From Glaciimonas sp. (lineage in GTDB: Bacteria; Pseudomonadota; Gammaproteobacteria; Burkholderiales; Burkholderiaceae_D): a stretch of DNA of 64,000 nt. The notes beneath the pieces are model-generated. The model ran no database searches. It had not been told where the DNA came from and saw only the letters and a program-made list of their open reading frames with translations. Below, in pieces: positions 30,549 through 40,299 of the stretch. The stretch spans positions 124,001-188,000 of the forward strand of contig JABBOV010000022.1 in NCBI GenBank assembly GCA_012927625.1, written 5' to 3'. The stretch's first letter is position 1. Each line of letters starts with the position of its first letter. The position numbers and the translations under genes are program-made.

Positions 30549-31766
30549 ATGAGCCTGCTTCCCGATATCAAGGTGCTGGATTTGACGCGTGTGCTGGCAG
30601 GTCCGTGGTGCACGCAAATCCTGGCTGATTATGGCGCGACGGTCATCAAGATCGAAAAGCCGGGTGTCGGCGACGATACCCGGCACTGGGGGCCGCCGTT
30701 TGCCAAAGATGCAGACGGCAACCTGACCAGCGAAGCCGCCTATTACCTGTCAGCCAACCGCGGCAAGCAATCGGTCACGCTGGATTTCGCCAAACCGGAA
30801 GGCGCGGCATTGCTACGCCAACTGGTGGCGCAAGCCGACGTGTTGATCGAGAATTACAAGGTCGGTAGCCTGCGCAAATACGGCCTGGATTACGCCTCGT
30901 TAAAGGCGCTCAATCCGCGCCTGATTTATTGCTCGATCACCGGTTTCGGCCAGACCGGCCCGTATGCGTCGCGGCCCGGTTACGATTTTGCGATCCAGGC
31001 TGTCGGCGGCTTGATGAGCATTACCGGCGAGCGCGATGCGTTGCCCGGCGGCGGCCCGCAAAAAGCCGGTGTCGCGGTGGTTGATGTCATGACCGGCATG
31101 TATGCCAGCACCGCAATTTTGGCGGCGCTGGCGAACCGCGAACGCACCGGCGAAGGCCGCTATATCGATGTCGCGCTGCTCGATGTGCAAGTGGCGATGC
31201 TGGCCAATGTCGGCATGAATTATCTGGTCAGCGGCACCGTGCCGCAGCGCTGGGGTAATGCGCATCCGAATATCGTGCCGTATCAGGCGTTTGATACTGG
31301 CGACGGACAAATCGTGATTGCGGTCGGCAATGATAGCCAGTTCGCCAGCCTGTGCGGTGTGCTCGGCAAGGAATGGAGTTCGGACCCGCGTTTTGCCAGC
31401 AATCCGGCCCGTGTCCAACACCGTGATCTGCTGTTGCCGCTGCTTGCTGAAGCATTGCAAGTGTGGCGCGGGCCGCAACTGGCGGCAGCGCTGGAAGCGG
31501 TCGGCGTACCCTGTGGGCCGATCAATAATCTGGCGCAAGTGTTTGCCGACCCGCAGGTGCAAGCGCGGGAAATGCGGGTCGATGTGCCGCACCCGAGCGC
31601 CGGCAGCGTGCCGCAGATACGGCACCCGGTGCGTTTTTCCGGCGACGCGACAGTGGCCATGCAAGCACCGCCAACGCTGGGCCAGCATACCGATGCGGTG
31701 CTGGGTGAGATGCTGGGCTTGCCAGCGCACGAGATTGCCGCGTTGCGGCAACAAGGGCTGGTGTAA
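30549..31766 (+). CDS. CaiB/BaiF-family CoA-transferase
   Basis: IKVLDLTRVLAGPWCTQILADYGATVIKIEKPGVGDDTRHWGPP. Confidence 0.92.
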   Translation: MSLLPDIKVLDLTRVLAGPWCTQILADYGATVIKIEKPGVGDDTRHWGPPFAKDADGNLTSEAAYYLSANRGKQSVTLDFAKPEGAALLRQLVAQADVLIENYKVGSLRKYGLDYASLKALNPRLIYCSITGFGQTGPYASRPGYDFAIQAVGGLMSITGERDALPGGGPQKAGVAVVDVMTGMYASTAILAALANRERTGEGRYIDVALLDVQVAMLANVGMNYLVSGTVPQRWGNAHPNIVPYQAFDTGDGQIVIAVGNDSQFASLCGVLGKEWSSDPRFASNPARVQHRDLLLPLLAEALQVWRGPQLAAALEAVGVPCGPINNLAQVFADPQVQAREMRVDVPHPSAGSVPQIRHPVRFSGDATVAMQAPPTLGQHTDAVLGEMLGLPAHEIAALRQQGLV

Positions 31767-31859
31767 AGCACCTTCGCCCGCTATGAATACCCCCTCGCCC
31801 GCTTGCGGGAGAGGGTTGGGGAGAGGGTGACTGCAAAGTCGATGGCTTTATTAATCTCT

Positions 31860-32150
31860 GTACTCTTCGTGGATGCTTTGTCGGGGGTAGCCCGACGGCC
31901 ACTCACTTTTCTTTGCTTCGCCAAAGAAAAGTAAGCAAAAGAAAGGCGACCGCAGACTTGCCCTTCGGGTACCCGTTTGTCTGCTGCAAAAAATGGGAAA
32001 TGAAGGAACTCGCTTCGCTCAGACAGCCTTCATTTCTGATCCATTTTCTGCAGCACACAAACGGCTGCGGTGCAGCAGGGGTTTCGGATTGCATGCAATC
32101 CGCCTGCGTAACGACATTGCCCTGAAAGGCAATGTTCCCTCCCTATAGGG
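31860..32150. repeat. Non-coding repeat element with nested inverted repeats
   Basis: TTTTCTTTGCTTCGCCAAAGAAAA hairpin; cgtttgtctgctgcaaaaaatggg...ccattttctgcagcacacaaacg imperfect long inverted repeat. Confidence 0.55.
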
Positions 32151-32273
32151 ACATAGGGCCCGAGCGGCCTAACAACAAAAACAGCGTCAATACAACCGCC
32201 AATGACATAAAGCAGTCACTGGGATATCAATTGCATAGCAGGCTGAATAGATACTGATATTTCACAATAACGC

Positions 32274-32331
32274 GGAGTATCAGTAAAAATAGGCATTCTT
32301 ACGCATGTTTTTATTGTATTTTTAAAAATAC
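32274..32331 (+). repeat. GGAGTAT-family repeat, copy 6 (extended form to about 32430)
   Basis: GGAGTATCAGTAAAAATAGGCATTCTTACGCATG...AAAATAC; downstream GGCGCTTGATACTGATCCGTTATT...GGTGCGCCGAGCGGCAGCAC shared with 44420 copy. Confidence 0.65.
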
Positions 32332-32670
32332 GTACTGCTGTATACGCGATTAGCCGGCGCTTGATACTGATCCGTTATTTCGTGAATGCGGAGGTGCGCC
32401 GAGCGGCAGCACCCGGCCACAAGTGGACGTCCGGTGATGCGAGATCACCGCATTTAAATGACTGTCAATAACCTTTACGCGCCGATCAAGGACTGCCTTG
32501 ATTAATGTCGTTCTGAGATCGACCTGATGGAATCTAGCGTCGTCTCAATGTCGGAATTGACTCGCATCCAAATGAGTGACCGCACGAACTTGCCCCCCCG
32601 GACTTGAATCGTCCCGGAACCGGGAGACACCTTTGAGCCTAGAATTGAGGCCGGGAATGAGGAGCTTATT

Positions 32671-32876
32671 ATGAGCAGCAGACGGTACCCGGAAGAGTCA
32701 AGATTGAACCGGTAAAGCAAGTTAGCGAATGCGCTAACGCGGTCGCTAATGCTTGGGCCCCCCTCGGTGTTTCGCAAAAATATAGCCTCTATCCTTGGAT
32801 CGAGCATTTGCGGCGGCCACGGGCTGAATTGAGACGCGTTACTGAGGAGCGCGATATCCTCCAGTAGCCGCTTAAT
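32671..32876 (+). pseudogene. IS3-family OrfA remnant, frameshifted
   Basis: MSSRRYPEES|KIEPVKQVSECANAVANAW.PLGVSQKYSLYPWIEHL...AELRRVTEERDILQ across frames. Confidence 0.6.
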
Positions 32877-32981
32877 CCGTCGGACTCCTTGCTGACAACT
32901 GACCGCAGCTTGCCGTCGAGGCTAAAGTTCCAGCAACCGTTGCCGATGTAAAAATTACACTTTTTTTATCGGGGAGCTCTT

Positions 32982-34523
32982 GTGTCGGTTTCTGGAATTA
33001 GCAACTCAGGCGTAGCCAGTGTCTTGTTGAACGCATCGATCACCAGGGACAAGCCGGCCAATGCGGTGGCGTCACTTGCCGCGACAACGATCCGTGGCGC
33101 GACTGCTGCGTTTTCGCATGTTGATTCGGCAAGTACGAATGCGAGTTGGACTACGCTCGGCGGCGTTGTCGAAGCCAAAGTCGTTTACGCCAAACCATTG
33201 GCGGTCTACTCCTTTGACATGGCTTGGGCATCATCGCCGACCGACAACACCAGTGCACTCATGCAAAAAAATATAAAGGGCAATTCAACGGCCTCCTGGA
33301 ACGCGTCGTCCTTACTGGACGGCTTGGGTGCCAAGCTGCTCGATCGGTTTTCGACGACCCAAAGCGATTTTTCGCAAACGGTGGCGATCTTTCTCCAGGA
33401 CAGCTCGAAATCGCCAGATGTCGCCCGTGCCGCGTCTGCCCAAGCTCTGACTGCGGCCAAAGTGGCACCGAATAGCATCGATTTTACAATTGCCACCATT
33501 TCGGGCAAGAAGGTCAAGATCTCCATTTCGTTCGGCGGCGACGGCGATACGATCACCAACACGCTCTCGATTGATGTGCAGGTCGAGGGGGTGTTGACAG
33601 CCGATGAGCAAAAGGCGGTCGCGCAATTGTCCGAAGGATTTGAGGCAGCGCTTGACGGCCTGGGCAAAGTTCCGCCAACCGTCGATCTCTCCGGTCTTAT
33701 CGGCTACGATGCCAGTGTTCTATCAGGCGTCGATCTGAGCGTTCGCGAGACGCCGCGACTGAACTCTGAGCTTAGATCGTTTAATTTCCATGCCAACGCG
33801 ACACAGCGAAGCTTCTCAATGGAAAGCATTGGCGGAAAAGTCGCGGTGAATGTCGATTTGTCGCAGCCCGAAATCCTTGGTACCGCCGTGCAGCAAAAGG
33901 AAGCGTTAAACGACTATCTCAGTCGGTTCGACGCCGCCAATCAACGTGGTCATGGCGACTCCAAGTTGATCGCGCAATTCAAGACGGCCTTTTCACAGCT
34001 CAATTCGAATTACCCGGTGGCGGACGAGTTGTCTGTCCCCCGTTTGTACGGCAAGGATCGTTCGGTGCTTTCAGGTCTGGCCGACTTCAAGGTCAGCATG
34101 AGTGGCGATTTTACGGACGCGGCGGAGGGCCGCGTCACGACAGAGGAGGGGCATATTGAATATCGCGCATCGCAAAGTACGAAGATATTGGGCCGCGACA
34201 AGTACTCGGGACTCACGCTTACCCAAACACAGAGCGCCAGCCTCAAATCAGATTTCGTCAAGAGTCGCAACGGCGCCATGCTCGACACCAGCACCGGCAA
34301 TTACGATACTTACAGTATTGGCGACGAGAGTTCGACTACGACCTCGTTCACCTACGCCAAGGACAAGTTGAAGAGTGCGTCGATCCAGCGACTGGTCAAG
34401 CAATTCGAACACTACCAAAAACTCGTCGATCACAAAGTCGTCGAACAACGAGACACCCCGCGCAACGAAGCGACGCTGCTAGACATCTCGGCGAAACTGC
34501 TACCGTCCTATAAGGAAAACTAG
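32982..34523 (+). CDS. Hypothetical protein, 513 aa, unrecognised family
   Basis: Long ORF with GTG start; MSVSGISNSGVASVLLNASITRDKPANAVASLAATTIRG...; coherent coding composition. Confidence 0.7.
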   Translation: MSVSGISNSGVASVLLNASITRDKPANAVASLAATTIRGATAAFSHVDSASTNASWTTLGGVVEAKVVYAKPLAVYSFDMAWASSPTDNTSALMQKNIKGNSTASWNASSLLDGLGAKLLDRFSTTQSDFSQTVAIFLQDSSKSPDVARAASAQALTAAKVAPNSIDFTIATISGKKVKISISFGGDGDTITNTLSIDVQVEGVLTADEQKAVAQLSEGFEAALDGLGKVPPTVDLSGLIGYDASVLSGVDLSVRETPRLNSELRSFNFHANATQRSFSMESIGGKVAVNVDLSQPEILGTAVQQKEALNDYLSRFDAANQRGHGDSKLIAQFKTAFSQLNSNYPVADELSVPRLYGKDRSVLSGLADFKVSMSGDFTDAAEGRVTTEEGHIEYRASQSTKILGRDKYSGLTLTQTQSASLKSDFVKSRNGAMLDTSTGNYDTYSIGDESSTTTSFTYAKDKLKSASIQRLVKQFEHYQKLVDHKVVEQRDTPRNEATLLDISAKLLPSYKEN

Positions 34524-34794
34524 ACTTGAGGCTCCCTGGCGCGCCAAGGGGCGGATCGCCGCGTCATGCGAAAATTCCGCTGACTGCGCTGAGGCATTGC
34601 AACAGGCCCTGATCTGGTTCGTTACCGCTCACGTTTCAATCCCCCAAAAATCCCTTGCAGCGAGCATCGCCTCGACATCGGCAAGCTCGTACCGTATAAA
34701 GCTAACCCCAGGACCAAGTCAAGACTCGTTGAGCGACTGCTTTAGTCAGAAACCTCACGTTGAGGTCGTGGAGATGTGGATGACCGCTGAGGGT

Positions 34795-35252
34795 CGATTG
34801 CCGCCATTCAACCAGCATGGCGCTTCAAAAACACAAGATCCCTGCTGCACAACAAGATGACCGGCCTGCAAGACATCCGCATTGGCAGCAGCCTGCAGCT
34901 TAATGCGTTTTATTGTTTTTCCTGCTTCCCGTTTTCAGACATTTTTGCGCTGGGCGATTTTGAATGAACTTACGCCGGCCAGTGCTTCTTGATAATGCCG
35001 GCCAGCTTGTCGAACGCAGGCGCTATTTGCGCATCCGGCACGAAGGCATAACCCAGCATCAGGCCGCGCCTGGCGGCCTCTGCCTGCATGTAATAGCCCG
35101 ATAAAGGGCGAGTGATGATGCCGGCTGCGCGTGCTTCGCGGCTGATCGCCAGGTCGTCGCAGCCGGGCGGCAGATGCAAGGCCAGATGCAGGCCGGCATC
35201 GCCATCGGAAAAACCGATGGCATTCAATCGCCTGTTGCAGCAAGCTCAGGGC
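34795..35252 (-). pseudogene. Truncated 3' end of a MocR/GabR-type regulator gene
   Basis: 85-aa ORF GLHLALHLPPGCDDLAISREARAAGIITRPLSGYYMQAEAARRGLMLGYAFVPDAQIAPAFDKLAGIIKKHWPA matches the C-terminus of 45756..47249, including 3' flank. Confidence 0.85.
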
Positions 35253-35264
35253 GGAGCCGCCGGA

Positions 35265-35629
35265 TGCGCGCGAGCGCGCCGGCCTGTTGCGCTCGGCCAC
35301 CGTGCGCCTGGAGGACGCACGACAAACTACGCTCGCATTGGAAAGTCGCTTTGACCTGGCCTACAACGCCGCGCATACGGCAGCGTTATCTGCCTGCCCT
35401 GCATGCGCATGGCTATCGCAGCGAAAACCGTTATCTGGTGTTTCAGTGTCTGGAGCACACGCTGGGCTTCACGCCGCAACAGTGGCTGTTGCTCAATCAG
35501 GCCCACACCAAACGCAGCCTGGCTGAATACGAGGGCGAGCTCGATGTCACAGTGGGCTTTGTCGACGAGCTGATCGAACATGCTGCGTCCCTGATTGCGG
35601 CAGCGCACGCGCTGGAGAGCCCATCGTGA
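35265..35629 (+). pseudogene. Frameshifted small protein gene, possibly HEPN-like
   Basis: Frame 1 LEDARQTTLALESRFDLAYNAAHTAALSA continues in another frame as LHAHGYRSENRYLVFQCLEHTLGFTPQQWLLLNQAHTKRSLAEYEGELDV. Confidence 0.5.
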
Positions 35630-35948
35630 CCAAAAACACAGCACCCCGGACGACCACTGCACACAACGGCACCGAACCAGACCTAATTGAAGAAGGAGAG
35701 CTTTTCACGATTCGCCTTTTTCGGTAAATGACGGTCTTTTTTTGAGCCTAGGCATGTTGCGCAGCGATCTGAGAAAAGAGGTGACTGGTGTTACGCACTC
35801 TCCAATGAAGAAAGAAATTCGCCTAAGCGCCTCTTCATTGGAGAACACTGCGTCCTCTGCGTAGCATCAGTTAAGACAATTGAGCCGAAACTCTGAGACC
35901 AATTCATGGCTTTGACTGTCGGGCTCTGGCTACTCCACACGCTTGCGC

Positions 35949-37148
35949 TCAAAGTGACAAATAATTCGCCACGAAATCCGCATCCTTGTCGCCCCGGCCG
36001 GACAGGTTGACCAGGATGGTCTGCTCGGGCGCCATGGTTTTGGCGATTTTCATCGCGTAGGCCACCGCATGGGCGCTTTCCAGCGCCGGAATGATGCCCT
36101 CGGTGCGCGAGAGCGTCATGAAGGCGTCCAGGCATTCCGCGTCGTCAATCGCTTCGTATTGCACGCGGCCAATGTCTTTGAGGTAGCAATGCTGCGGACC
36201 GACGCCGGGGTAATCGAGCCCCGATGCGATCGAATAGACCGGCAACGGATTGCCCTGCTCGTCCTGTAGCGTGTAGCAGGAAAAGCCGTGAATCGCGCCC
36301 TTGCTGCCCAGCGTCAGTGTGGCGGCATGGTCTGGTGTGTCCAGACCCTTGCCGCCCGGCTCGACTCCGACGAGTTTTACTGCCTCATCGGGCAGGAACT
36401 CGGTGAACATTCCCATCGCATTGGAGCCGCCGCCCACGCAGGCCACCACCATATCGGGCAGCTTGTTTTCCAGCTTCAGAAATTGCGCCCGCGCCTCGCG
36501 CCCGATGATGCTCTGGAAGTCGCGCACCATCTTTGGAAACGGATGCGGTCCTACCACCGAACCGATGGCATACAGGAAGTTCACGGGATCTTTCATATAT
36601 TCTTCGAAAGCGCTGTCGACCGCGTCCTTCAGGGTGCGGGTGCCGCGCGAGACCGGCACCAGCTTGCAGCCCAAGATTTTCATCTTGACGACATTGGGGT
36701 GCTCCTTGGCGATGTCGATCTCACCCATGTGGATTTCGCAGTCGATGCCGACTAACGCACAGGCCGAGGCCAGCGCCACGCCGTGCTGGCCAGCGCCGGT
36801 TTCGGCCAGCACTTTGGTTTTGCCCATGTGCTTGGCCAGTAGCGCCTCGCCCAGGCAATGATTGATTTTGTGCGCGCCGGTATGGTTCAGATCTTCGCGT
36901 TTCAAGAAGATGCGGGCGCCGCCTTGGCGCGCCGACAATCGCCGCGCGTGAAAGATAGGGCTGGGGCGCCCCACGTAATTGGTGTACAGGTCACTCAACT
37001 CTTCCTGGAAAGCGGCCGTCTTGCGCACTTCTTCATAGGCATCGTTGATGCCGTCCATGATGGCTTTTAGTTCTGGCGGAATCAGTTGGCCGCCATATTC
37101 GCCAAAGTAGCCTTGGTTGTCCGGCATTTCCAAAAAATTTCTTTGCAT
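35949..37148 (-). CDS. trpB: Tryptophan synthase beta chain (no trpA alongside)
   Basis: [68 protein letters not shown]. Confidence 0.92.
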   Translation of the reverse strand: MQRNFLEMPDNQGYFGEYGGQLIPPELKAIMDGINDAYEEVRKTAAFQEELSDLYTNYVGRPSPIFHARRLSARQGGARIFLKREDLNHTGAHKINHCLGEALLAKHMGKTKVLAETGAGQHGVALASACALVGIDCEIHMGEIDIAKEHPNVVKMKILGCKLVPVSRGTRTLKDAVDSAFEEYMKDPVNFLYAIGSVVGPHPFPKMVRDFQSIIGREARAQFLKLENKLPDMVVACVGGGSNAMGMFTEFLPDEAVKLVGVEPGGKGLDTPDHAATLTLGSKGAIHGFSCYTLQDEQGNPLPVYSIASGLDYPGVGPQHCYLKDIGRVQYEAIDDAECLDAFMTLSRTEGIIPALESAHAVAYAMKIAKTMAPEQTILVNLSGRGDKDADFVANYLSL

Positions 37149-37380
37149 GTTTATTTCCTGTCTGCGAATAAAAGTAGGGGGTAAGAGGATGGTGTATTCA
37201 GGCACGCGAGCCAAGGCGTCGTGGCGCTTCAGTTGCCATCGCCCCAGTAGGATGCGCCAGGTTGGGGCCGTTGAATAGCCAGTTTTCAGAAAAATTCGCG
37301 CGCTACCGGACTGGTGATACTCAGTTGCCGCGTTGCGGCCTCCATCATGCTCGCCAGGCTGCGACGCCAGCGATTTGACA

Positions 37381-37448
37381 AAAATAGAGGACAGACCACG
37401 TTTAATAGAAGATCAAAAAAAATTGAAAACGTGGTCTGTCCCCTATTC
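37381..37448. repeat. REP-like palindrome GGACAGACCACGTTT...AAACGTGGTCTGTCC, copy 1
   Basis: Inverted repeat; copies at 39965-40033 and 44110-44178. Confidence 0.8.
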
Positions 37449-37524
37449 GCGCCGATCGGATTCGCGCGTGCTGCGCAGCGCTTTTCCGGGCTTCTAAAGA
37501 TTTACCCGTGTTTTAAAATAATGT

Positions 37525-37583
37525 GGAGTATCAGGAATAATATGCATTATTACGCATGTATTTAATGCATACAACAAAAATAC
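37525..37583 (+). repeat. GGAGTAT-family repeat, copy 7
   Basis: GGAGTATCAGGAATAATATGCATTATTACGCATGTATTTAATGCAT...AAAAATAC. Confidence 0.65.
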
Positions 37584-37906
37584 ACATGGCGGTATACGTA
37601 AATAACCGGCGCTTGATGCTGAACTATTATTTTCGTGAATTCGAAGGCGTGATCGGCGGCAGTGTTCGGCCAAAAACAGATGGTCAAACGTTCAATGCCG
37701 AACGTCTGCTTCAGACTGAAAACGGCCATGCAGTTTTGTGAGCAGCCGACAGCCGCCGACCCAATCCGGCCGGGCGATTCTCTCCAAAGAAGAGATTCAT
37801 GCGGAGTTCATCAGGCCGCAAAAAAAGCAGCTCTTGTGGACATACTGGGAAATACTGTTGGATGGAATCGGCAATTGGAGAATAAATATCGCGCTCGTCA
37901 TGCCTT

Positions 37907-38018
37907 GAACATGGCGCTAAATTCCTGATAGCTTACCGCTTCATTTGCGAAATCGAAGGTGCCGTGCTCGCGCATCTCGCGGCCAGCGCGGGAGAGTGCA
38001 CTGCCAACGTTAATGCGC
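37907..38018 (-). pseudogene. Fragment of the isocitrate lyase/PEP mutase-family gene 3' end
   Basis: Near-identical to the 3' end of 39127..39948, with a ~22-bp internal deletion; fused to the intI fragment. Confidence 0.8.
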
Positions 38019-38142
38019 GTTTAACCCAGTCCGTATAAGCCTGCTCAGTACGGATGCTGTAATGATTCAAGCGGATTTTTCCCCTGACTTGATCGAGCAA
38101 CTTAGGTTCTTGCCTAAGTAATCGTTCTGATGGGTTTTGCAT
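38019..38142 (-). pseudogene. intI: Truncated integron integrase N-terminus (copy A)
   Basis: MQNPSERLLRQEPKLLDQVRGKIRLNHYSIRTEQAYTDWVKR, integron-integrase-like N-terminus, divergent from cassettes. Confidence 0.72.
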
Positions 38143-38159
38143 TTATTTTAGGAGGTGCT

Positions 38160-38269
38160 AAATTTCGCTACGTGGATGAATTTAAAATCATCTTATATTT
38201 TTATAAATAATTAGACAGACGTTTGATGCAATGTTTTGCGTTTATTAGGATGTCTAATATTAGTTAGGT
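38160..38269 (+). other. Probable attI region (copy A), core GTTAGGT at 38263-38269
   Basis: Lies between intI start and first cassette; about 90% similar to 40300-40413. Confidence 0.55.
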
Positions 38270-38280
38270 TTCTGCAGCCC

Positions 38281-39036
38281 ATGTCATCTCTACGAATCGC
38301 TGCTGCGCAGTCTGTATCTGTTCCAGGCGATATTGCTGCCAACGTTGCCGCGCACTGCAACTTCATAGTTGAGGCATCAGCCTGCGATGTTGATATCGTT
38401 GTTTTCCCCGAACTATCGCTTTGTGGCTATGAATTGTCGTTGATTGGTGCTTGCGCTCTTCATCCTCATGATGAAGTTCTAGCCCCCATCCGCGAGCTTG
38501 CCTCTGGCAAAGCTATTTCAGTGGTCGTCGGGGCTCCCATCCTGTTCGCATCAAACAACATCCACATAGGCGCCATAACGTTTCTTCCCAACGGTGAAGC
38601 TTCGATTTACTGCAAACAGCATTTGCATCCCGGCGAAGAACGCTTCGCGAGTGCTTGTGCCTCGCCATGCAGTACATACCTGGTCGGTGGCGAGACTATC
38701 GCACTGGCAATTTGCGCTGACACAGCGCACGAACAACATCCACAAGCTGCCGCAGCTGTTGGCGCGTCCCTGTATTTAGCAAGTGTTCTCGTTTCTGACG
38801 CAGGTTACGCAACCGACGCTGGCAATCTTCAGCGCTATGCTGAGTGCTATTGCATGGCCACACTTATGGCAAATCACGGTGGCACCACTGGAGGTTACGT
38901 GTCTGCTGGCAAGAGCGCGTTTTGGTCACAGGAGGGCAATTTGGTTGTGGTAGCACCAAGTGCCGGCCAGTACCTCGTCATTGCTTCAAAAAGTTCGGAG
39001 GGTTGGGCTGGTGAGCTCCGTAAAATCGAAACCTAA
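38281..39036 (+). CDS. Carbon-nitrogen hydrolase (nitrilase superfamily), integron cassette
   Basis: MSSLRIAAAQSVSVPGDIAANVAAHCNFI...VVFPELSLCGYE; YCKQHLHPGEERF; LAICADTAHEQHP; stop overlaps attC. Confidence 0.88.
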   Translation: MSSLRIAAAQSVSVPGDIAANVAAHCNFIVEASACDVDIVVFPELSLCGYELSLIGACALHPHDEVLAPIRELASGKAISVVVGAPILFASNNIHIGAITFLPNGEASIYCKQHLHPGEERFASACASPCSTYLVGGETIALAICADTAHEQHPQAAAAVGASLYLASVLVSDAGYATDAGNLQRYAECYCMATLMANHGGTTGGYVSAGKSAFWSQEGNLVVVAPSAGQYLVIASKSSEGWAGELRKIET

Positions 39037-39117
39037 CCCGGCGCGCAACCTCGCTCTCTTCGGTCGCTGGACGCTGCGCTATAAAGCCGCGTAGCGCCGG
39101 TTACTTCTACGTTAGGT
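39031..39117 (+). other. attC site
   Basis: R'' ACCTAAC and R' GTTAGGT perfectly complementary; inner CGGCGC/GCGCCG. Confidence 0.85.
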
Positions 39118-39126
39118 TTTTACCAG

Positions 39127-39948
39127 TCAAGGAGTGAACATGGCGCTGATTTCCTGATAGCTGACCGCTTCATTTGCGAAATCGAAGGTGCCGTGCTCGC
39201 GCATCTCGCGGCCAGCGCGAAGAAAGGCACCAAGGGCAGCGCGGGAGAGTGCACTGCCAACGCTAATGCGTTTTACGCCAATATCCGATAGTTCCGCAAG
39301 ACTCAGTTGAGCGCCTTGCAATCCCATCACAACATTCACCGGCCGATCAACAGAGCTGACAAGTGCAGCGATGTCATCCTTACTGGTAAGGCCGGGCGCA
39401 TAGAGAACATCCGCGCCTGCCTCTTGATAGGCCTGGAGCCGCTTGATCGTGTCTTTGAGGTCGGGGCACCCGACCAGGTAATTTTCCGCTCGGCCGGTCA
39501 ATGTGAAAGGAAAGGGCAGCGTGCGCGCCGCCTCCGCCGCCGCACGGATTCGCTCAACCGCAAGCTCATGCCCATAAATTGGATCGGCAGGGCGATTGGT
39601 TGCGTCTTCGATCGAGCCGCCAACCAAGCCCGCTGCCGCCGCAAGCCGGATAGTGTGCGCCACCGTCTCAGGGGTATCGCCAAAACCGTTCTCAAGATCG
39701 GCGCTTACCGGCAGCTCGGTGGCTGACACAATAGCGGCCACATGCGCCATCATTTCGTCGCGACCAATCGTATTGTCGCGCTGCCCGACAGAAAATGCAT
39801 AGCCGGCGCTAGTGGTTGCCAGCGACTCAAAACCGAGGTACCCAAGCAACCGTGCGGTGCCGATATCCCATGGGTTGGGAATGATGAACGCGCCCATTTT
39901 TTGATGAGGCGCACGAAAAGCTATTCCTTTTTCCGCCTGAGTCAACAT
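39127..39948 (-). CDS. Isocitrate lyase/PEP mutase-family protein
   Basis: FRAPHQKMGAFIIPNPWDIGTARLLGYLGFESLATTSAGYAFSVG; GSIEDATNRPADPIY. Confidence 0.88.
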   Translation of the reverse strand: MLTQAEKGIAFRAPHQKMGAFIIPNPWDIGTARLLGYLGFESLATTSAGYAFSVGQRDNTIGRDEMMAHVAAIVSATELPVSADLENGFGDTPETVAHTIRLAAAAGLVGGSIEDATNRPADPIYGHELAVERIRAAAEAARTLPFPFTLTGRAENYLVGCPDLKDTIKRLQAYQEAGADVLYAPGLTSKDDIAALVSSVDRPVNVVMGLQGAQLSLAELSDIGVKRISVGSALSRAALGAFLRAGREMREHGTFDFANEAVSYQEISAMFTP

Positions 39949-39964
39949 TTTCTTCCTTCAATGA

Positions 39965-40033
39965 AAAATAGGGAACAGACCACGTTTAATAGAAGATTGC
40001 AAAAAATGGAAAACGCGGTTTGTCTCCTATTTT
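39965..40033. repeat. REP-like palindrome, copy 2
   Basis: ATAGGGAACAGACCACGTTTAATAGAAGATTGCAAAAAATGGAAAACGCGGTTTGTCTCCTAT. Confidence 0.75.
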
Positions 40034-40157
40034 TCCGGGTAAATTATTTTTCATTTAGTAGCATCTAAATGCGATCCCAACAGGACTAATTCATGCCATA
40101 AAGTAACATATCTTAAAAAACCGCCTTCCCGACAATCCGTCACCCCGATTTTAATCA

Positions 40158-40275
40158 GTCGCGTTTAACCCAGTCCGCATAGGCCTGCTCAGTACGGATA
40201 CTGTAATGTTTCAAGCGGATTTTTCCCCTGACTTGATCGAGCAGCGTAGGTTCTTGCATAGGTAAATTTTTTGAT
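40158..40275 (-). pseudogene. intI: Truncated integron integrase N-terminus (copy B)
   Basis: cgcgtttaacccagtccgcataggcctgctcagtacggat... is the copy-A intI fragment, ending at the same codon. Confidence 0.65.
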
Positions 40276-40299
40276 GGGCATTGCATTTATTTTAGGAGG

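Noticed and set aside
30900-31754. 284-aa antisense ORF over the CoA-transferase
   Set aside because: Shadow ORF, composition typical of antisense frame.
31780-31830. CCCTCGCCCGCTTGCGGGAGAGGG (and reverse-type copy at 54180-54212)
   Set aside because: Very common proteobacterial intergenic repeat/terminator-like motif; not notable here.
31903-32125. 63-70 aa ORFs (QTNGYPKGKSAVAFLLLTFLWRSKEK etc.)
   Set aside because: They read through a palindromic repeat element on both strands; treated as non-coding.
32502-32807. 101-aa minus-strand ORF
   Set aside because: Lies antisense to an IS3 OrfA remnant; likely spurious.
35799-35844. TCTCCAATGAAGA...TCTTCATTGGAGA hairpin downstream of trpB
   Set aside because: Simple inverted repeat without T tract; function unclear and single copy.
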